From Geobacter sp. (GTDB lineage: Bacteria; Desulfobacterota; Desulfuromonadia; Geobacterales; Geobacteraceae), in contig DNRQ01000139.1 in the NCBI GenBank assembly GCA_003499925.1, positions 1 through 41,802 of the forward strand: DNA of 41,802 nucleotides, in the 5' to 3' direction. The position numbers were made by a program, and so were the translations under genes. The notes beneath the pieces were generated by a model. The model saw only the letters and a list, made by a program, of their open reading frames with translations. It searched no databases and was not told the origin of the DNA. Below are positions 8,207 to 16,267 of the stretch, piece by piece. How positions within the stretch are numbered: the stretch's first letter is position 1; every line of letters starts with the position of its first letter.

Positions 8207-8764
8207 CTACCCTGCCGCCTTCGCCTCGTAACCTTCCACGATGGCCCGGTAGTGCGCCTCAAGCCCCGCTGCCGCCTTCTCCTCGGCCCTTTGGTACCCC
8301 GCAACGATGGCGTCCCGCTTCTCCTCGGGAATCACCCGCTCCGCCAGCGGATAGAGGATGTCGTCCTCCTTGGAGATATGCTCGCGCAGCAGTTCCAGAT
8401 AGCCCCGGGCACTGGTTGCGATCGCCTGGTCCTGGCCCGCCTCCCCGTTCAGCGCCCGTTTGGCCGCCTCCTCCATGCCGCGCACGAAGGCGCGCCCCAG
8501 GTCGTGTTCCATCAGCATGGCGGCGACCGGGCTGTTTTCCCGCGGCATGCCGTTTTCGATGAGCGCCTCGAAGAGGATGTCCTCTTCCTTGGCGTGGTGG
8601 AACCGGTCGGCGTAGTTCCTGATGAAATCGACGCCGTCCAGGTAGAACCGGTAATCGTGAAAGGAGCCCTGCGCCGTCAGCGCCGCGTTTTTCTCCAGCA
8701 GCGCGAGCATCCTCAGTATCAGCTGGTGTTCGTCCTTGAGCCTCTGTGTGATATCGTGATTCAT
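8207..8764 (-). CDS. Hemerythrin-like domain protein
   Basis: This 185-residue four-helix protein has the di-iron ligand pattern of the hemerythrin family: H13 in KDEHQLI, H56/H57 with E60/E61 in FHHAKEED, H87 in MEHDLG, and H129 with acidic residues in REHISKEDDILYP. Such cytoplasmic proteins bind oxygen or nitric oxide, or act in stress sensing and iron-sulfur repair (YtfE/RIC-like); the exact role here is not visible. GAGGAGGAG precedes the ATG at 8764. The start lies one base after the stop of the upstream gene, so the two are coupled. It is the last gene of a three-gene minus-strand unit with redox-type partners. Confidence 0.9.
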   Translation of the reverse strand: MNHDITQRLKDEHQLILRMLALLEKNAALTAQGSFHDYRFYLDGVDFIRNYADRFHHAKEEDILFEALIENGMPRENSPVAAMLMEHDLGRAFVRGMEEAAKRALNGEAGQDQAIATSARGYLELLREHISKEDDILYPLAERVIPEEKRDAIVAGYQRAEEKAAAGLEAHYRAIVEGYEAKAAG

Positions 8765-8765
8765 G

Positions 8766-9224
8766 CTAGCTCCTCCTCTCGCCGTTGACACCGATCACCG
8801 CCGTCTCCAGGGGGATGTCCTTGCCCGACAGGCCGAGCGCCTGCCTGACTATCACGTCGAGTCCGCGGCAGCAGGGGACCTCCATGATCGCCACCGTGAT
8901 GCTCCTCACCTCGTTTTGCCGGAAGATCGCCGCCAGTTTCTCGACGTAAGGGGTGGTATCGTCCAGCTTCGGGCAGGCTATCGCCACGGCCTTTCCCTTC
9001 ATCAGATCACTGTGGAAGCTCCCCATCGCGAAGGCGACGCAGTCCGCTGCGATAAGGATGTCGCTGTCGTTGAACCAGGGGGCGGTCGGCGGTACCAGGT
9101 GCAGTTGCACCGGCCACTGTCTCAGCTCGCTCGCCGCCTTTGCCGTCGTTGTCTGCTCCGTGCTCTCCGTTCTCTCGATAACTCTCGCCATGCTTCCCTG
9201 GCAACCGCATCCTGAATGTCCCAT
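8766..9224 (-). CDS. Cys-rich protein resembling the C-terminal half of iron-sulfur (ferredoxin-fusion) proteins
   Basis: This 152-residue protein starts MGHSGCGCQG (C6, C8). It continues with the stretch WPVQLHLVPPTAP, DILIAADCVAFAMGSFH (C62), ACPKLDD (C84) and MEVPCCRGLD (C118, C119). In many anaerobes this region is preceded by a 4Fe-4S ferredoxin domain; here only a short CxC remnant stands before it. The conserved cysteines suggest a redox or metal-binding function, which is unproven. AAAGGAGA supports the ATG at 9224. It lies between a CxxC mini-protein and a hemerythrin, so a joint role in nitrosative or oxidative stress is a reasonable inference. Confidence 0.75.
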   Translation of the reverse strand: MGHSGCGCQGSMARVIERTESTEQTTTAKAASELRQWPVQLHLVPPTAPWFNDSDILIAADCVAFAMGSFHSDLMKGKAVAIACPKLDDTTPYVEKLAAIFRQNEVRSITVAIMEVPCCRGLDVIVRQALGLSGKDIPLETAVIGVNGERRS

Positions 9225-9324
9225 GTTCGTATCTCCTTTTTCGTGTAATCGGTTATTTTTCCGGTTGTGTAGTTGGTTATTTAAGTTATTGATCGTGACT
9301 GAAGGAACTGCCGGCAGTATGATG

Positions 9325-9543
9325 TCAGCTCTTCCGATCCAGATATTCATTGATCTCTTTTTCTATGGCCGCCTCGCTCTCCTTGGTGAGGCCGTGGATC
9401 GCCACCACGTCCTTCAGGAGACAGATGCCGACCTTGCAGGTGACGCAGCCGATCTCATAGCGGTTCAGGATTTCTCCTATTTCCGGGTAACCTGTCATCA
9501 CATCCTGAATCGCCGAATCTCCCAAGCCGTTTTTGAATTCCAT
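9325..9543 (-). CDS. DUF1858 / hybrid-cluster-protein-associated redox-disulfide mini-protein
   Basis: This 72-residue protein has the pattern VMTGYPEIGEILNRYEIGC followed by C36 and C41 (C33-x2-C36). This fits the DUF1858 / prismane-associated redox-disulfide family often found beside hybrid cluster protein or hemerythrin genes. AGGAGG sits just before the ATG at 9543. It is the first gene of the minus-strand trio. A Crp/Fnr-type palindrome at 9602-9615 lies at the activating position of a plausible promoter. The function is not established; electron or NO-related chemistry is inferred from context. Confidence 0.8.
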   Translation of the reverse strand: MEFKNGLGDSAIQDVMTGYPEIGEILNRYEIGCVTCKVGICLLKDVVAIHGLTKESEAAIEKEINEYLDRKS

Positions 9544-9573
9544 TTGCTTCCTCCTGTGCGCTTCGTTGAACTG

Positions 9574-9615
9574 AAGATAGCGCGGTCGAGCCGAATTGTT
9601 TATGACGTGGGTCAA
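9574..9615 (-). promoter_or_regulatory. Crp/Fnr-family (HcpR/DNR-like) operator with class II promoter
   Basis: On the minus strand TTGACCCACGTCAT (9615-9602) matches TTGAC-N4-GTCAA in nine of ten positions. Its centre (9608.5) is exactly 41.5 bases upstream of the start predicted from TATCTT (9579-9574). This is the classic class II activator spacing. TTGAC-N4-GTCAA is the type of site reported for HcpR/DNR nitrosative-stress regulators, which fits the downstream genes. Confidence 0.6.
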
Positions 9616-9750
9616 AATTGTACGATTGTGGATAACGGATGAAAAACCGAGCTTCCGCAACGATCTATTGACCTTAGCGCCAATTTGGGTAAGACTGATG
9701 GCTGGAAGGGGGACGGTCACTGGAAGAAGTACTGCCGGAGGTGTTTTTCC

Positions 9751-10434
9751 ATGGAACAGGATCTCAGGTCGCAGATATACAGGCTGGAGCAATCTTTGCC
9801 GCCGCTTTCACCGGATAAGGCGGAGCTTTTGCAGCGGGTTTCACTGGAGCTTTCCCTGTCTGGCATCACCGAACGGGTTGCCAAGGCCGGTGATCAGGCG
9901 CCGGATTTCACCCTGCCCAATGCCGTGGGAGTCCCGAAAACCCTGAGCGCCTCCCTTGAGAGCGGCCCCGCAGTGGTGACCTTCTATCGCGGCATCTGGT
10001 GTCCCTACTGCAGTTTGCAGCTGAAGGCGTACCAGAAGATCCTTCCCGAGATCCTGCGGCTCGGCGCCTCCCTGATGGCGATCTCCCCGCAGAGTCCGGA
10101 CAAATCCCAGGCGACGCTTCTCAAGAACTTTCTGCAGTACGAAGTGCTGAGCGATCTGGGGAACGTGGTGGCGCGAAACTATGGTCTGGTATACCAGGTT
10201 CCCGAGTGGGTGCGTTCCCTCTACATCTCCTTTGGCACCGACCTGCCGGCCTTCAACGGCGATGATTCATGGGAGCTCCCGATTGCCGGCACCTTTGTCG
10301 TCGCGAAAAATCGGCGCATCGTGCTGGCCTATGCCGACACCGATGCGCGCAACCGGCTGGAGCCGAAGGCGATCCTTGAGGCGCTGGGAACCCTGACGGC
10401 CACAAGAGACGACCTGGTCGGGGAGCCGCTATAA
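9751..10434 (+). CDS. Peroxiredoxin-like AhpC/TSA protein
   Basis: This 227-residue thioredoxin-fold protein has an N-terminal helix (1-45), then GDQAPDFTLPNAVG and the active-site stretch TFYRGIWCPYC with C84 and C87. The CxxC places it in the AhpC/TSA-like group (PRX-like), presumably reducing peroxides or disulfides in the cytoplasm. CGGAGGTG (9736-9743) supports the ATG at 9751. A weak promoter (TTGACC 9668-9673, TAAGAC 9690-9695) lies upstream. It is divergent from the DUF1858-hemerythrin unit, so both could respond to the same stress. Confidence 0.88.
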   Translation: MEQDLRSQIYRLEQSLPPLSPDKAELLQRVSLELSLSGITERVAKAGDQAPDFTLPNAVGVPKTLSASLESGPAVVTFYRGIWCPYCSLQLKAYQKILPEILRLGASLMAISPQSPDKSQATLLKNFLQYEVLSDLGNVVARNYGLVYQVPEWVRSLYISFGTDLPAFNGDDSWELPIAGTFVVAKNRRIVLAYADTDARNRLEPKAILEALGTLTATRDDLVGEPL

Positions 10435-10445
10435 AGCAGATCCTT

Positions 10446-10626
10446 GCCACGAAAAGGCGCAAAAAACACAAAAAAGGCTTTAAGCATCCTTGCCACGAAA
10501 AGGCGCAAAAGTCACAAAAAAAGGCTTGAAGCATCTGCCACGAAAGAGCGCAAAAGTCACAAAAAAAGGCTTGAAGCATCTGCCACGAAAGGGCGCAAGG
10601 GGCACAAAAAAGGCTTTTTATTTGTA
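10446..10626. repeat. Four tandem 45-bp direct repeats (GCCACGAAAAGGCGCAAAA type)
   Basis: Units start at 10446, 10492, 10537 and 10582. Each runs GCCACGAAA, A/G-rich linker, GTCACAAAAAAAGGCTTGAAGCATC. Because 45 is a multiple of three, an open frame with a 15-residue Lys/Arg-rich period crosses them; I regard it as an artefact. Confidence 0.85.
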
Positions 10627-10900
10627 GAATCGACTTCCCCCTTCAAGAATGGCTGCCAAGGTTTCAACACCTTATAGTTTTAGTCCTGGATTTTTTTTGT
10701 GACTTTTGTGCTTTTTTGTGGCTAAGGCTTGAAGCATCCTTGCCACGAAAAGGCGCAAAGGGCACAAAAAACGCTTTTTATTTGTAGAGCCGATTCCCCT
10801 TTCAACGAATGGCTGCCAAGGTTTCAACACCTTGTAGTTTTAGTCCTGGATTTTTTTTGTGACTTTTGTGCCTTTTTGTGGCTAAAACGTTTTAAGGTTC
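10582..10900. repeat. 160-bp tandem duplication with internal inverted arms
   Basis: 10582-10741 and 10742-10900 are two near-identical copies. Each starts with GCCACGAAAAGGCGCAAA and ends with the reverse complement type GTGACTTTTGTGCCTTTTTG, so each copy can fold on itself. 125-base cores at 10601-10725 and 10761-10885 align base for base with few differences. The whole 10435-10957 gap between peroxiredoxin and pfk is filled with this repeat family. Confidence 0.85.
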
Positions 10901-10957
10901 GGCCTTTTTTCCCGTGTTTTTTGTGTTTTTTTGTGGCGAATATCGAGGTGAAATGCA

Positions 10958-12046
10958 ATGACCAAGCGGATAGCGATTCTTACCGGCGGCGGCGACTGCC
11001 CGGGCCTTAACGCGGTGATCAGGGGGGTGGTGAAGGCCGCGGTCATCGGCCGCGGCTGGGAGGTGATCGGCATCGAGGACGGCTTCGACGGCTTCCTGCA
11101 CCCCGAGAAGTGCCGGGTCCTGGGCCTTGACGACGTGCGCGGCATCCTCCCCCGGGGCGGCACCATCCTCGGTACCACCAACAGGGGGAACCCCTTCTGC
11201 TTCCCGATCATGCGCGAGGGAAAGGTGGAACTGGTCGACGTCTCGGACGAGGTGATCTCAAGGATCGAGCGGCTCGGGCTCTCCGCCCTGGTCGTCGTGG
11301 GGGGGGACGGCTCCCTGAAGATCGCCCTCGAACTGATGCGCCGCGGGGTCCCCATCGTCGGGGTCCCCAAGACCATCGACAACGATCTCCTGGAGACCGA
11401 CGTCACCTTCGGCTACAACACGGCGCTGGAGACCGCGACCGAGGCGCTCGATAAACTGCACTCCACCGCGGAGAGCCACCACCGGGTGATGGTGCTGGAG
11501 GTGATGGGACGCTACGCCGGCTGGATCGCGCTGGAATCGGGGATAGCCGGCGGGGCCGACGTGATCCTGATCCCGGAGATCCCCTACGACATCGACAAGG
11601 TCCGCGCCGCCATCGTCGAGCGCGGGCGGCGCGGCAGGCGCTTCAGCGTGATCGTCGCCGCGGAGGGGGCCTTCCCCAGGGGGGGCGACCGCGTGGTGCA
11701 GGAGCCTGCAGGTGGAAAATCGGTGGTCGAGCGGCTGGGAGGGGTGGGGGAGCAGCTCTCGCGGGAGCTGGGAGGGGTCCTGGAGATGGACATCCGCGTC
11801 ACGGTGCTCGGGCACCTGCAGCGCGGCGGCTCCCCCTCGACCTTCGACCGCTGCCTGGGGAGCAGGTTCGGCGTGAAGGCGGTGGAACTGATCGAGATCG
11901 GCGCCTTCGGACAGATGGCCTGCCTGAAAGGAAGGCACATCACCTCGGTTCCCATCGAGGACGCGGTGCGCAGCCTGAACCTGATCGACCCCGCCGGGGA
12001 GATGGTGCGGCACGCCGAGGCGCTCGGCATAATGCTCGGGAGGTAG
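10958..12046 (+). CDS. pfkA: 6-phosphofructokinase (group III type)
   Basis: This 362-residue protein phosphorylates fructose 6-phosphate in glycolysis. It shows TGGGDCPGLNAVI near the start, the phosphoryl-donor motif GGDGS (115-119), the catalytic PKTIDND (137-143), GRYAGWIA and GHLQRGGSPSTFDR. Gly in GGDGS combined with Lys in PKTIDND is the pattern of group III enzymes. The donor (ATP or pyrophosphate) cannot be decided with certainty from sequence alone. GAGGTGA precedes the ATG. The upstream gap is made of repeats, so its promoter is probably inside or next to repeat DNA. Confidence 0.95.
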   Translation: MTKRIAILTGGGDCPGLNAVIRGVVKAAVIGRGWEVIGIEDGFDGFLHPEKCRVLGLDDVRGILPRGGTILGTTNRGNPFCFPIMREGKVELVDVSDEVISRIERLGLSALVVVGGDGSLKIALELMRRGVPIVGVPKTIDNDLLETDVTFGYNTALETATEALDKLHSTAESHHRVMVLEVMGRYAGWIALESGIAGGADVILIPEIPYDIDKVRAAIVERGRRGRRFSVIVAAEGAFPRGGDRVVQEPAGGKSVVERLGGVGEQLSRELGGVLEMDIRVTVLGHLQRGGSPSTFDRCLGSRFGVKAVELIEIGAFGQMACLKGRHITSVPIEDAVRSLNLIDPAGEMVRHAEALGIMLGR

Positions 12047-12064
12047 CGACGGCAAAGGATACAG

Positions 12065-12093
12065 TTGACTTTGGCTAATCTCTGCCTTAGACT
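12065..12093 (+). promoter_or_regulatory. sigma-70-like promoter for the chemoreceptor gene
   Basis: TTGACT (12065-12070) and TAGACT (12088-12093) have exactly 17 bases between them. The predicted start is near 12100, leaving a leader of about 57 bases. Confidence 0.6.
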
Positions 12094-12156
12094 GCAAAAA
12101 ATTCCCCGAAGGGCGCTTCGTGGCGGCGCAAGGGGCGAAAAAGAGGTGGCTTAGTT

Positions 12157-14148
12157 ATGAACAAAATTTACGCCGATGCCAACCGCAGCAGGCTCTACGC
12201 GCTCATCGGCTTATTCCTCGGCATATCGGCGCCGGTAGGGTGGACGGTGCTGCGCCTGCTGTTCTTCGCCGACCCCGCTCTCCCCTTTTCCGAGCAGATC
12301 TTCTCCGACATGACCCGAAACGGCCAGGCGATCGCGCTTTACCTCTACATGGGGGGGGGCACCGCCTGCGTGCTCGCCTTCTTCGGCTTCTTCATCGGCA
12401 AGGCGGTGGACGAGCTGCACAGAAAGGGGGCGGAACTGGACCAGCTGGTCCAGGAGGTCGACTCGCAAAAGAAGCTCTTCGAGAACCGCTACAAGGTTCT
12501 GGACAACAACATAAAGAACTTCCACAAGATAGGGAGCAAGATCCAGAGGTCGGTGCGAAAGGACGACGTGCTCGCGCTCTGCGTCGAGGGACTGCACGAG
12601 GTGCTGGGGTACGAGCGGGTCAACGTCCTGATGGCCGACCCCGAGAGAAAGCATCTCTTCTTCGCCGCCACCGCCGGCAACGAGACGCCGGTGGGCCCCG
12701 AAGTCACACTCCCCCTGGACCACCGCTCCGGCGTGATCTACAAGTCGTTCCGGGAGAAGCAGGTCTACTTCGTGGAGAACATCACCAAGTACCCCCCCGA
12801 CTATCTGCTGCAGCCCCCCTTCGACATGATCGAGCCGCTGCGCTCCACCACCTTCATACTCTGCCCGATCGTGCTCAAAGGGGAGACCATCGGGGTGTTC
12901 GGCCTGGACAACAAGAGGAGCCACCGCGCCCTAAACGATACCGACGTCGACACCATCCGGCTCTTCGCCGACCAGGCGGCAGCGGCGCTCATGCGCATCA
13001 GCCTGCTGCAGTCGATCGACCGGCTCACCCTGGAGCTCGGCAAGACATTTTCCGAGCTCCTGGGAAACCGCGACCGCTATTCCGGCAATCTGTTCCGCCT
13101 GAAGAGCGCCGCCGACTCGCTTGCCAACGGCACCCTGAAGATCGATTCCGCCGCACACGGCGTGATGGAGTCGGTGGACGGGGCGAGCGTCTCCGCGGCC
13201 GAGATCTCCATCGCCACCGACCAGATCACCCGGAACATGGACGCGCTCTCCGATTCGGTGTACAAATCGGTCTCCGCCATGGAGGAGATCACCTCCTCGC
13301 TTCGGCAGGTGGAGAAGAATACCGTGCACTCCCACGGCCTCTCCAGCAAGGTGAAGGAGCATGCCGAGCAAAGCAGCGCCGTGGTGCGCGAGACGGTCGA
13401 TTCGCTCGCCGAGATCCAGCGCTCGGTGGAGCTCTCCTACGAGGGGATCAAACGGCTGAGCGCCAACAGCAGCCGGATCGAGGGGTTCATAAGCGTCATC
13501 AACGACATCACCAAGAGGACCAACCTCCTGGCCCTGAACGCCTCGATCATCGCGGCACAGGCGGGGGAGTACGGCAAGAGCTTCGGGGTGGTGGCCGACG
13601 AGATCAGGAACCTCTCCCTGCAGACCGGCCTCTCCACCGGCGAGATCACCGGCATCATCGACGAGATCATGACCGAGTCCCGCACCGCCGCCGAGAACGT
13701 GACGGTGACCAAGGACCTGGTGAGAAAAGGGGTGAAGCTCGGCCACCAGACCGGCGCCTCGCTCGCCAGCATCCTGGAGAGCTCTCAAAACGCCCTGGAG
13801 ATGACGCAGCAGATCAAGCTCGCCACCGAGGAGCAGTCGACCTCGGTGCAGATGGTGACCCAGTCGATCGAGGACGTGAGCTCGATGACCATGCAGATCT
13901 TCAAGGCTTCCAAGGAGCAGGCGCAGGCGACCAAGAGCGTGGCGCGCGCCCTGGAGGAAGTGAAGGGGATGAGCCACGACATGGCCGCATCGGCAGGGAG
14001 GCAGACCGTCGATGGCGCCGAGATCAAGGGTGCGGTCGAGTCGGTGACCAGGATGGCCGAAGCGATCTTCGACGGCATGGAGCTGCGCCAGGAGGAAAGC
14101 GGCGCGGTCGTGAAAGAGCTCGAACAGATGAGAGCGAGCGCCGAATAA
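12157..14148 (+). CDS. Methyl-accepting chemotaxis-type protein with GAF domain
   Basis: This 663-residue signalling protein has two membrane helices near residues 12-36 and 60-83, a coiled linker, a GAF sensor domain (about 130-285, with FILCPIVLKGETIGVFGLDNK) and a long helical MCP signalling domain (about 340-660). The hairpin tip is recognisable around residues 445-495 (TNLLALNASIIAAQAGEYGKS, GVVADEIRNLS), although the usual NAAIEAA is NASIIAA. It probably feeds a CheA/CheW array or a related pathway from a cytoplasmic small-molecule or redox cue. GAGGTGG precedes the ATG. No che genes are adjacent. A long Arg/Gly/Pro-rich open frame over the same bases is a shadow. Confidence 0.92.
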   Translation: MNKIYADANRSRLYALIGLFLGISAPVGWTVLRLLFFADPALPFSEQIFSDMTRNGQAIALYLYMGGGTACVLAFFGFFIGKAVDELHRKGAELDQLVQEVDSQKKLFENRYKVLDNNIKNFHKIGSKIQRSVRKDDVLALCVEGLHEVLGYERVNVLMADPERKHLFFAATAGNETPVGPEVTLPLDHRSGVIYKSFREKQVYFVENITKYPPDYLLQPPFDMIEPLRSTTFILCPIVLKGETIGVFGLDNKRSHRALNDTDVDTIRLFADQAAAALMRISLLQSIDRLTLELGKTFSELLGNRDRYSGNLFRLKSAADSLANGTLKIDSAAHGVMESVDGASVSAAEISIATDQITRNMDALSDSVYKSVSAMEEITSSLRQVEKNTVHSHGLSSKVKEHAEQSSAVVRETVDSLAEIQRSVELSYEGIKRLSANSSRIEGFISVINDITKRTNLLALNASIIAAQAGEYGKSFGVVADEIRNLSLQTGLSTGEITGIIDEIMTESRTAAENVTVTKDLVRKGVKLGHQTGASLASILESSQNALEMTQQIKLATEEQSTSVQMVTQSIEDVSSMTMQIFKASKEQAQATKSVARALEEVKGMSHDMAASAGRQTVDGAEIKGAVESVTRMAEAIFDGMELRQEESGAVVKELEQMRASAE

Positions 14149-14183
14149 AAAAAGGTGGACTTTGTCACCTCGATTGTGTTAGC

Positions 14184-14364
14184 TTTCTAACGGTGTTTGG
14201 CCCGCTACAGTGAAGTGGAGCCGTACAGGACACCAAAAAGCATACATACCGCCTGGATTCGTGAACGAACCGGTACGGGAAGCGATAGCTGATAAACGCC
14301 TGGGCCTTTTTGTGCGCGCGGCGTCTATTCGACAGCGTCTTCCTTACCGGAGACGTTTTTTTTT
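14184..14364 (+). ncRNA. Candidate structured non-coding RNA (6S-like rod) upstream of panB
   Basis: The gap between the chemoreceptor gene and panB contains a chain of nested pairings typical of a rod-shaped RNA. 14191-14197 pairs with 14331-14337, 14203-14209 with 14311-14316, 14220-14229 with 14299-14305, then comes a roughly 20 + 20 base open bubble. A terminal hairpin (CCTGGATTCG, loop TGAA, CGAACCGG; 14252-14272) caps it. It ends in an intrinsic terminator (14336-14364, nine Ts). The open bubble inside a long irregular stem recalls 6S RNA. I could not match the 6S consensus sequence, so identity is uncertain. Confidence 0.35.
14336..14364 (+). terminator. Intrinsic terminator before panB
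   Basis: CGTCTTCC (14336-14343) pairs with GGAGACG (14349-14355, one G-T), followed directly by nine Ts. No gene ends here, which implies an RNA product or leader upstream. Confidence 0.7.
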
Positions 14365-14437
14365 GTCCGAAAAGGGAGCGGCGCGGGACAAAGCGGGATC
14401 CGCACCGCCTGTTCAGCTCTTCCCCTCCCTTTACTTG

Positions 14438-14463
14438 TCAGCCGTAGCCTTGGCGAAGGCTGA
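14438..14463. repeat. REP-like palindrome (TCAGCC..GGCTGA)
   Basis: TCAGCC and GGCTGA flank an inner hairpin AGCCTTGGCGAAGGCT. It lies in the 258-base stretch between the terminator and panB, which otherwise shows only a -10-like TATACT at 14584-14589. Confidence 0.45.
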
Positions 14464-14622
14464 TGGGAGGGTGCGCGGGGGAGGGTAAGCTTTGACGAGC
14501 TTTCCACCCTCTTTGCCGGCACTTCGCCGTGACGGGGACGGGGGCATGTTCAACTGGCCCTCAAGCGTCGTTTTGTTTCGCGGTATACTGAAACGAGTTC
14601 AAAAGGCACCGGAGCATATATC

Positions 14623-15426
14623 ATGCAGAAGCAGAAAACCGTACTCGATTTCCAGCGCATGAAGGCGGAGGGGGAACGGATCGCGGTACTTACCTGCTAC
14701 GATTTTCCGACGGCGGGGATCATGGACCAATGCGGCATCGACATGATCCTGGTCGGTGATTCGGTCGGCGTAGTGGTAGCCGGGCACGACAACACCCTTC
14801 CCGTCACCATGGAGGATATGATCTATCACACCAAGGCGGTGCTGCGCGCCCGCCCGAAGGCGCTCGTGGTTTCCGATCTCCCCTTTCTTTCCTACCAGAT
14901 CGGTCTGAAAAGCGCCCGGATGAATGCCGGGCTCCTGATCAAGGAGGGGGGGGCAGCCGCGGTGAAGCTCGAGGGAGGCGTGCATGTCGCCGACACCATC
15001 AAGGCGATCACCGACATGGACATCCCGGTGATGGCCCACATCGGACTCACCCCGCAGTCGCTGCACCGGATGGGGGGGTTCAAGGTGCAGGGAAAAAGCG
15101 AGGAGCAGGCGGAAAAACTTCTTGAGGACGCCCGTGCGGTCGAGCGCGCCGGCGCCTTCTCCGTGGTGCTGGAGGGGATCCCGATGGCGCTTGCCGGAAG
15201 GATCACGGCGGAGCTCTCCATACCGACCATCGGCATAGGCGCGGGTCCCCTGTGCGACGGGCAGGTGCTGGTGCTGCACGACATTCTGGGGCTTTGCAGC
15301 AAGTACTCCCCGAAGTTCGTCAAGCGCTACGCGGAGCTTGCCCCCGTCATAAGCGAGGCCGTCTCAAGCTACATCGCCGACGTCAAGGGCGGAGCATTTC
15401 CCGAAGAGAGGCACTCCTTCAAATGA
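14623..15426 (+). CDS. panB: 3-methyl-2-oxobutanoate hydroxymethyltransferase
   Basis: This 267-residue enzyme transfers a hydroxymethyl group from methylenetetrahydrofolate to ketoisovalerate, giving ketopantoate, the first step of pantothenate synthesis. Family motifs: LTCYDFPTA, ILVGDSVGVVVAGHDNTLPVT, AVKLEGG, HIGLTPQS and TIGIGAGPLCDGQVLVLHD. GGAG lies eight bases before the ATG, and TATACT (14584-14589) may be its -10. Its TGA overlaps the panC ATG (ATGA), so the two are translationally coupled. Confidence 0.97.
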   Translation: MQKQKTVLDFQRMKAEGERIAVLTCYDFPTAGIMDQCGIDMILVGDSVGVVVAGHDNTLPVTMEDMIYHTKAVLRARPKALVVSDLPFLSYQIGLKSARMNAGLLIKEGGAAAVKLEGGVHVADTIKAITDMDIPVMAHIGLTPQSLHRMGGFKVQGKSEEQAEKLLEDARAVERAGAFSVVLEGIPMALAGRITAELSIPTIGIGAGPLCDGQVLVLHDILGLCSKYSPKFVKRYAELAPVISEAVSSYIADVKGGAFPEERHSFK

Positions 15427-16262
15427 TACTGATAGAAACCGTCGCAGAGATGCAGCAGTTCGCACGCGACAGGCGCGGCGGGATCGCCCTGGTTCCCACC
15501 ATGGGATATCTGCACGAGGGGCACGCCTCCCTCATGGTGGAGGCCCGCCGGCGCGCCGCAACCGTCGTGGTCAGCATCTTCGTGAACCCGACCCAGTTCG
15601 GCGTGAACGAGGATCTGGACAGCTACCCGCGCGATCTGGAGCGCGACCAGCGGGTGGCCCTGGAGGCGGGCGTGGACGTGATCTTCGCCCCGAAGGCGGC
15701 CGACATGTACCCGGAGGGTTATCAGAGCTACGTCACCGTCGAGGAGCTCACCACCCATCTGTGCGGCGCCAGCCGCCCCGGCCATTTCCGCGGCGTGACC
15801 ACCGTCGTCGCCAAGCTCTTCAACATCGTGGCGCCGAAGGTCGCCATCTTCGGCAACAAGGACTTCCAGCAGCTGGCCGTGATCAGGCGCATGGTACGCG
15901 ATCTCAACATGGAGCTGGAGATCGTGGGGATGCCGATCGTGCGGGAGGGGGACGGGCTCGCCATGAGCTCGCGCAACGCCAAGCTCGGCCCCGTCGAGCG
16001 CGAGAGCGCGCTCTGCCTGTCGCGCTCCATATGGGCGGTGCGCACGGCCTTCCGGGAGGGAGAGCGCAGCGTTGCCGCACTTCGCGAGACGGCGCTCGCC
16101 GTGCTCAACGCGGAGAGCGGAGCAGAGCTTGATTATCTGGAGTTCAGGGATCCCGACACCCTGGTCCCGCTGGAGAAAGCTGATGAAAGAACGCTGCTCG
16201 CACTGGCTGTGCGAATCGGCGCGGTACGACTAATAGACAACTGCATCCTAGGGGAGGAATAG
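15423..16262 (+). CDS. panC: Pantothenate synthetase
   Basis: This 279-residue ligase joins pantoate and beta-alanine using ATP. It has the nucleotide-binding VPTMGYLHEGHASLM (HIGH-like), SIFVNPTQFGVNEDLDSYPR, FGNKDFQQL and the KMSKS-equivalent MSSRNAKL. The start overlaps the panB stop; panD follows five bases after its stop. All three pathway enzymes specific to the beta-alanine branch are thus in one transcript. Confidence 0.97.
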   Translation: MILIETVAEMQQFARDRRGGIALVPTMGYLHEGHASLMVEARRRAATVVVSIFVNPTQFGVNEDLDSYPRDLERDQRVALEAGVDVIFAPKAADMYPEGYQSYVTVEELTTHLCGASRPGHFRGVTTVVAKLFNIVAPKVAIFGNKDFQQLAVIRRMVRDLNMELEIVGMPIVREGDGLAMSSRNAKLGPVERESALCLSRSIWAVRTAFREGERSVAALRETALAVLNAESGAELDYLEFRDPDTLVPLEKADERTLLALAVRIGAVRLIDNCILGEE

Positions 16263-16267
16263 GCGCT

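Noticed and set aside
10444..11010. Open frames with Lys/Arg-rich 15-residue periods and HEKAQRAQK-type peptides
   Set aside because: Produced by 45-bp and 160-bp non-coding repeats; such peptides are typical misannotations of this repeat family.
12120..14213. 697-codon open frame over the chemoreceptor gene
   Set aside because: Low-complexity Arg/Gly/Pro product in another frame; the 663-residue MCP-GAF protein explains the region fully.
14150..14360. Cyclic-di-GMP (GEMM) riboswitch or SRP RNA upstream of panB
   Set aside because: Neither the GEMM core nor the SRP GGTCAGGTCCGGAAGGAAGC-type loop is present.
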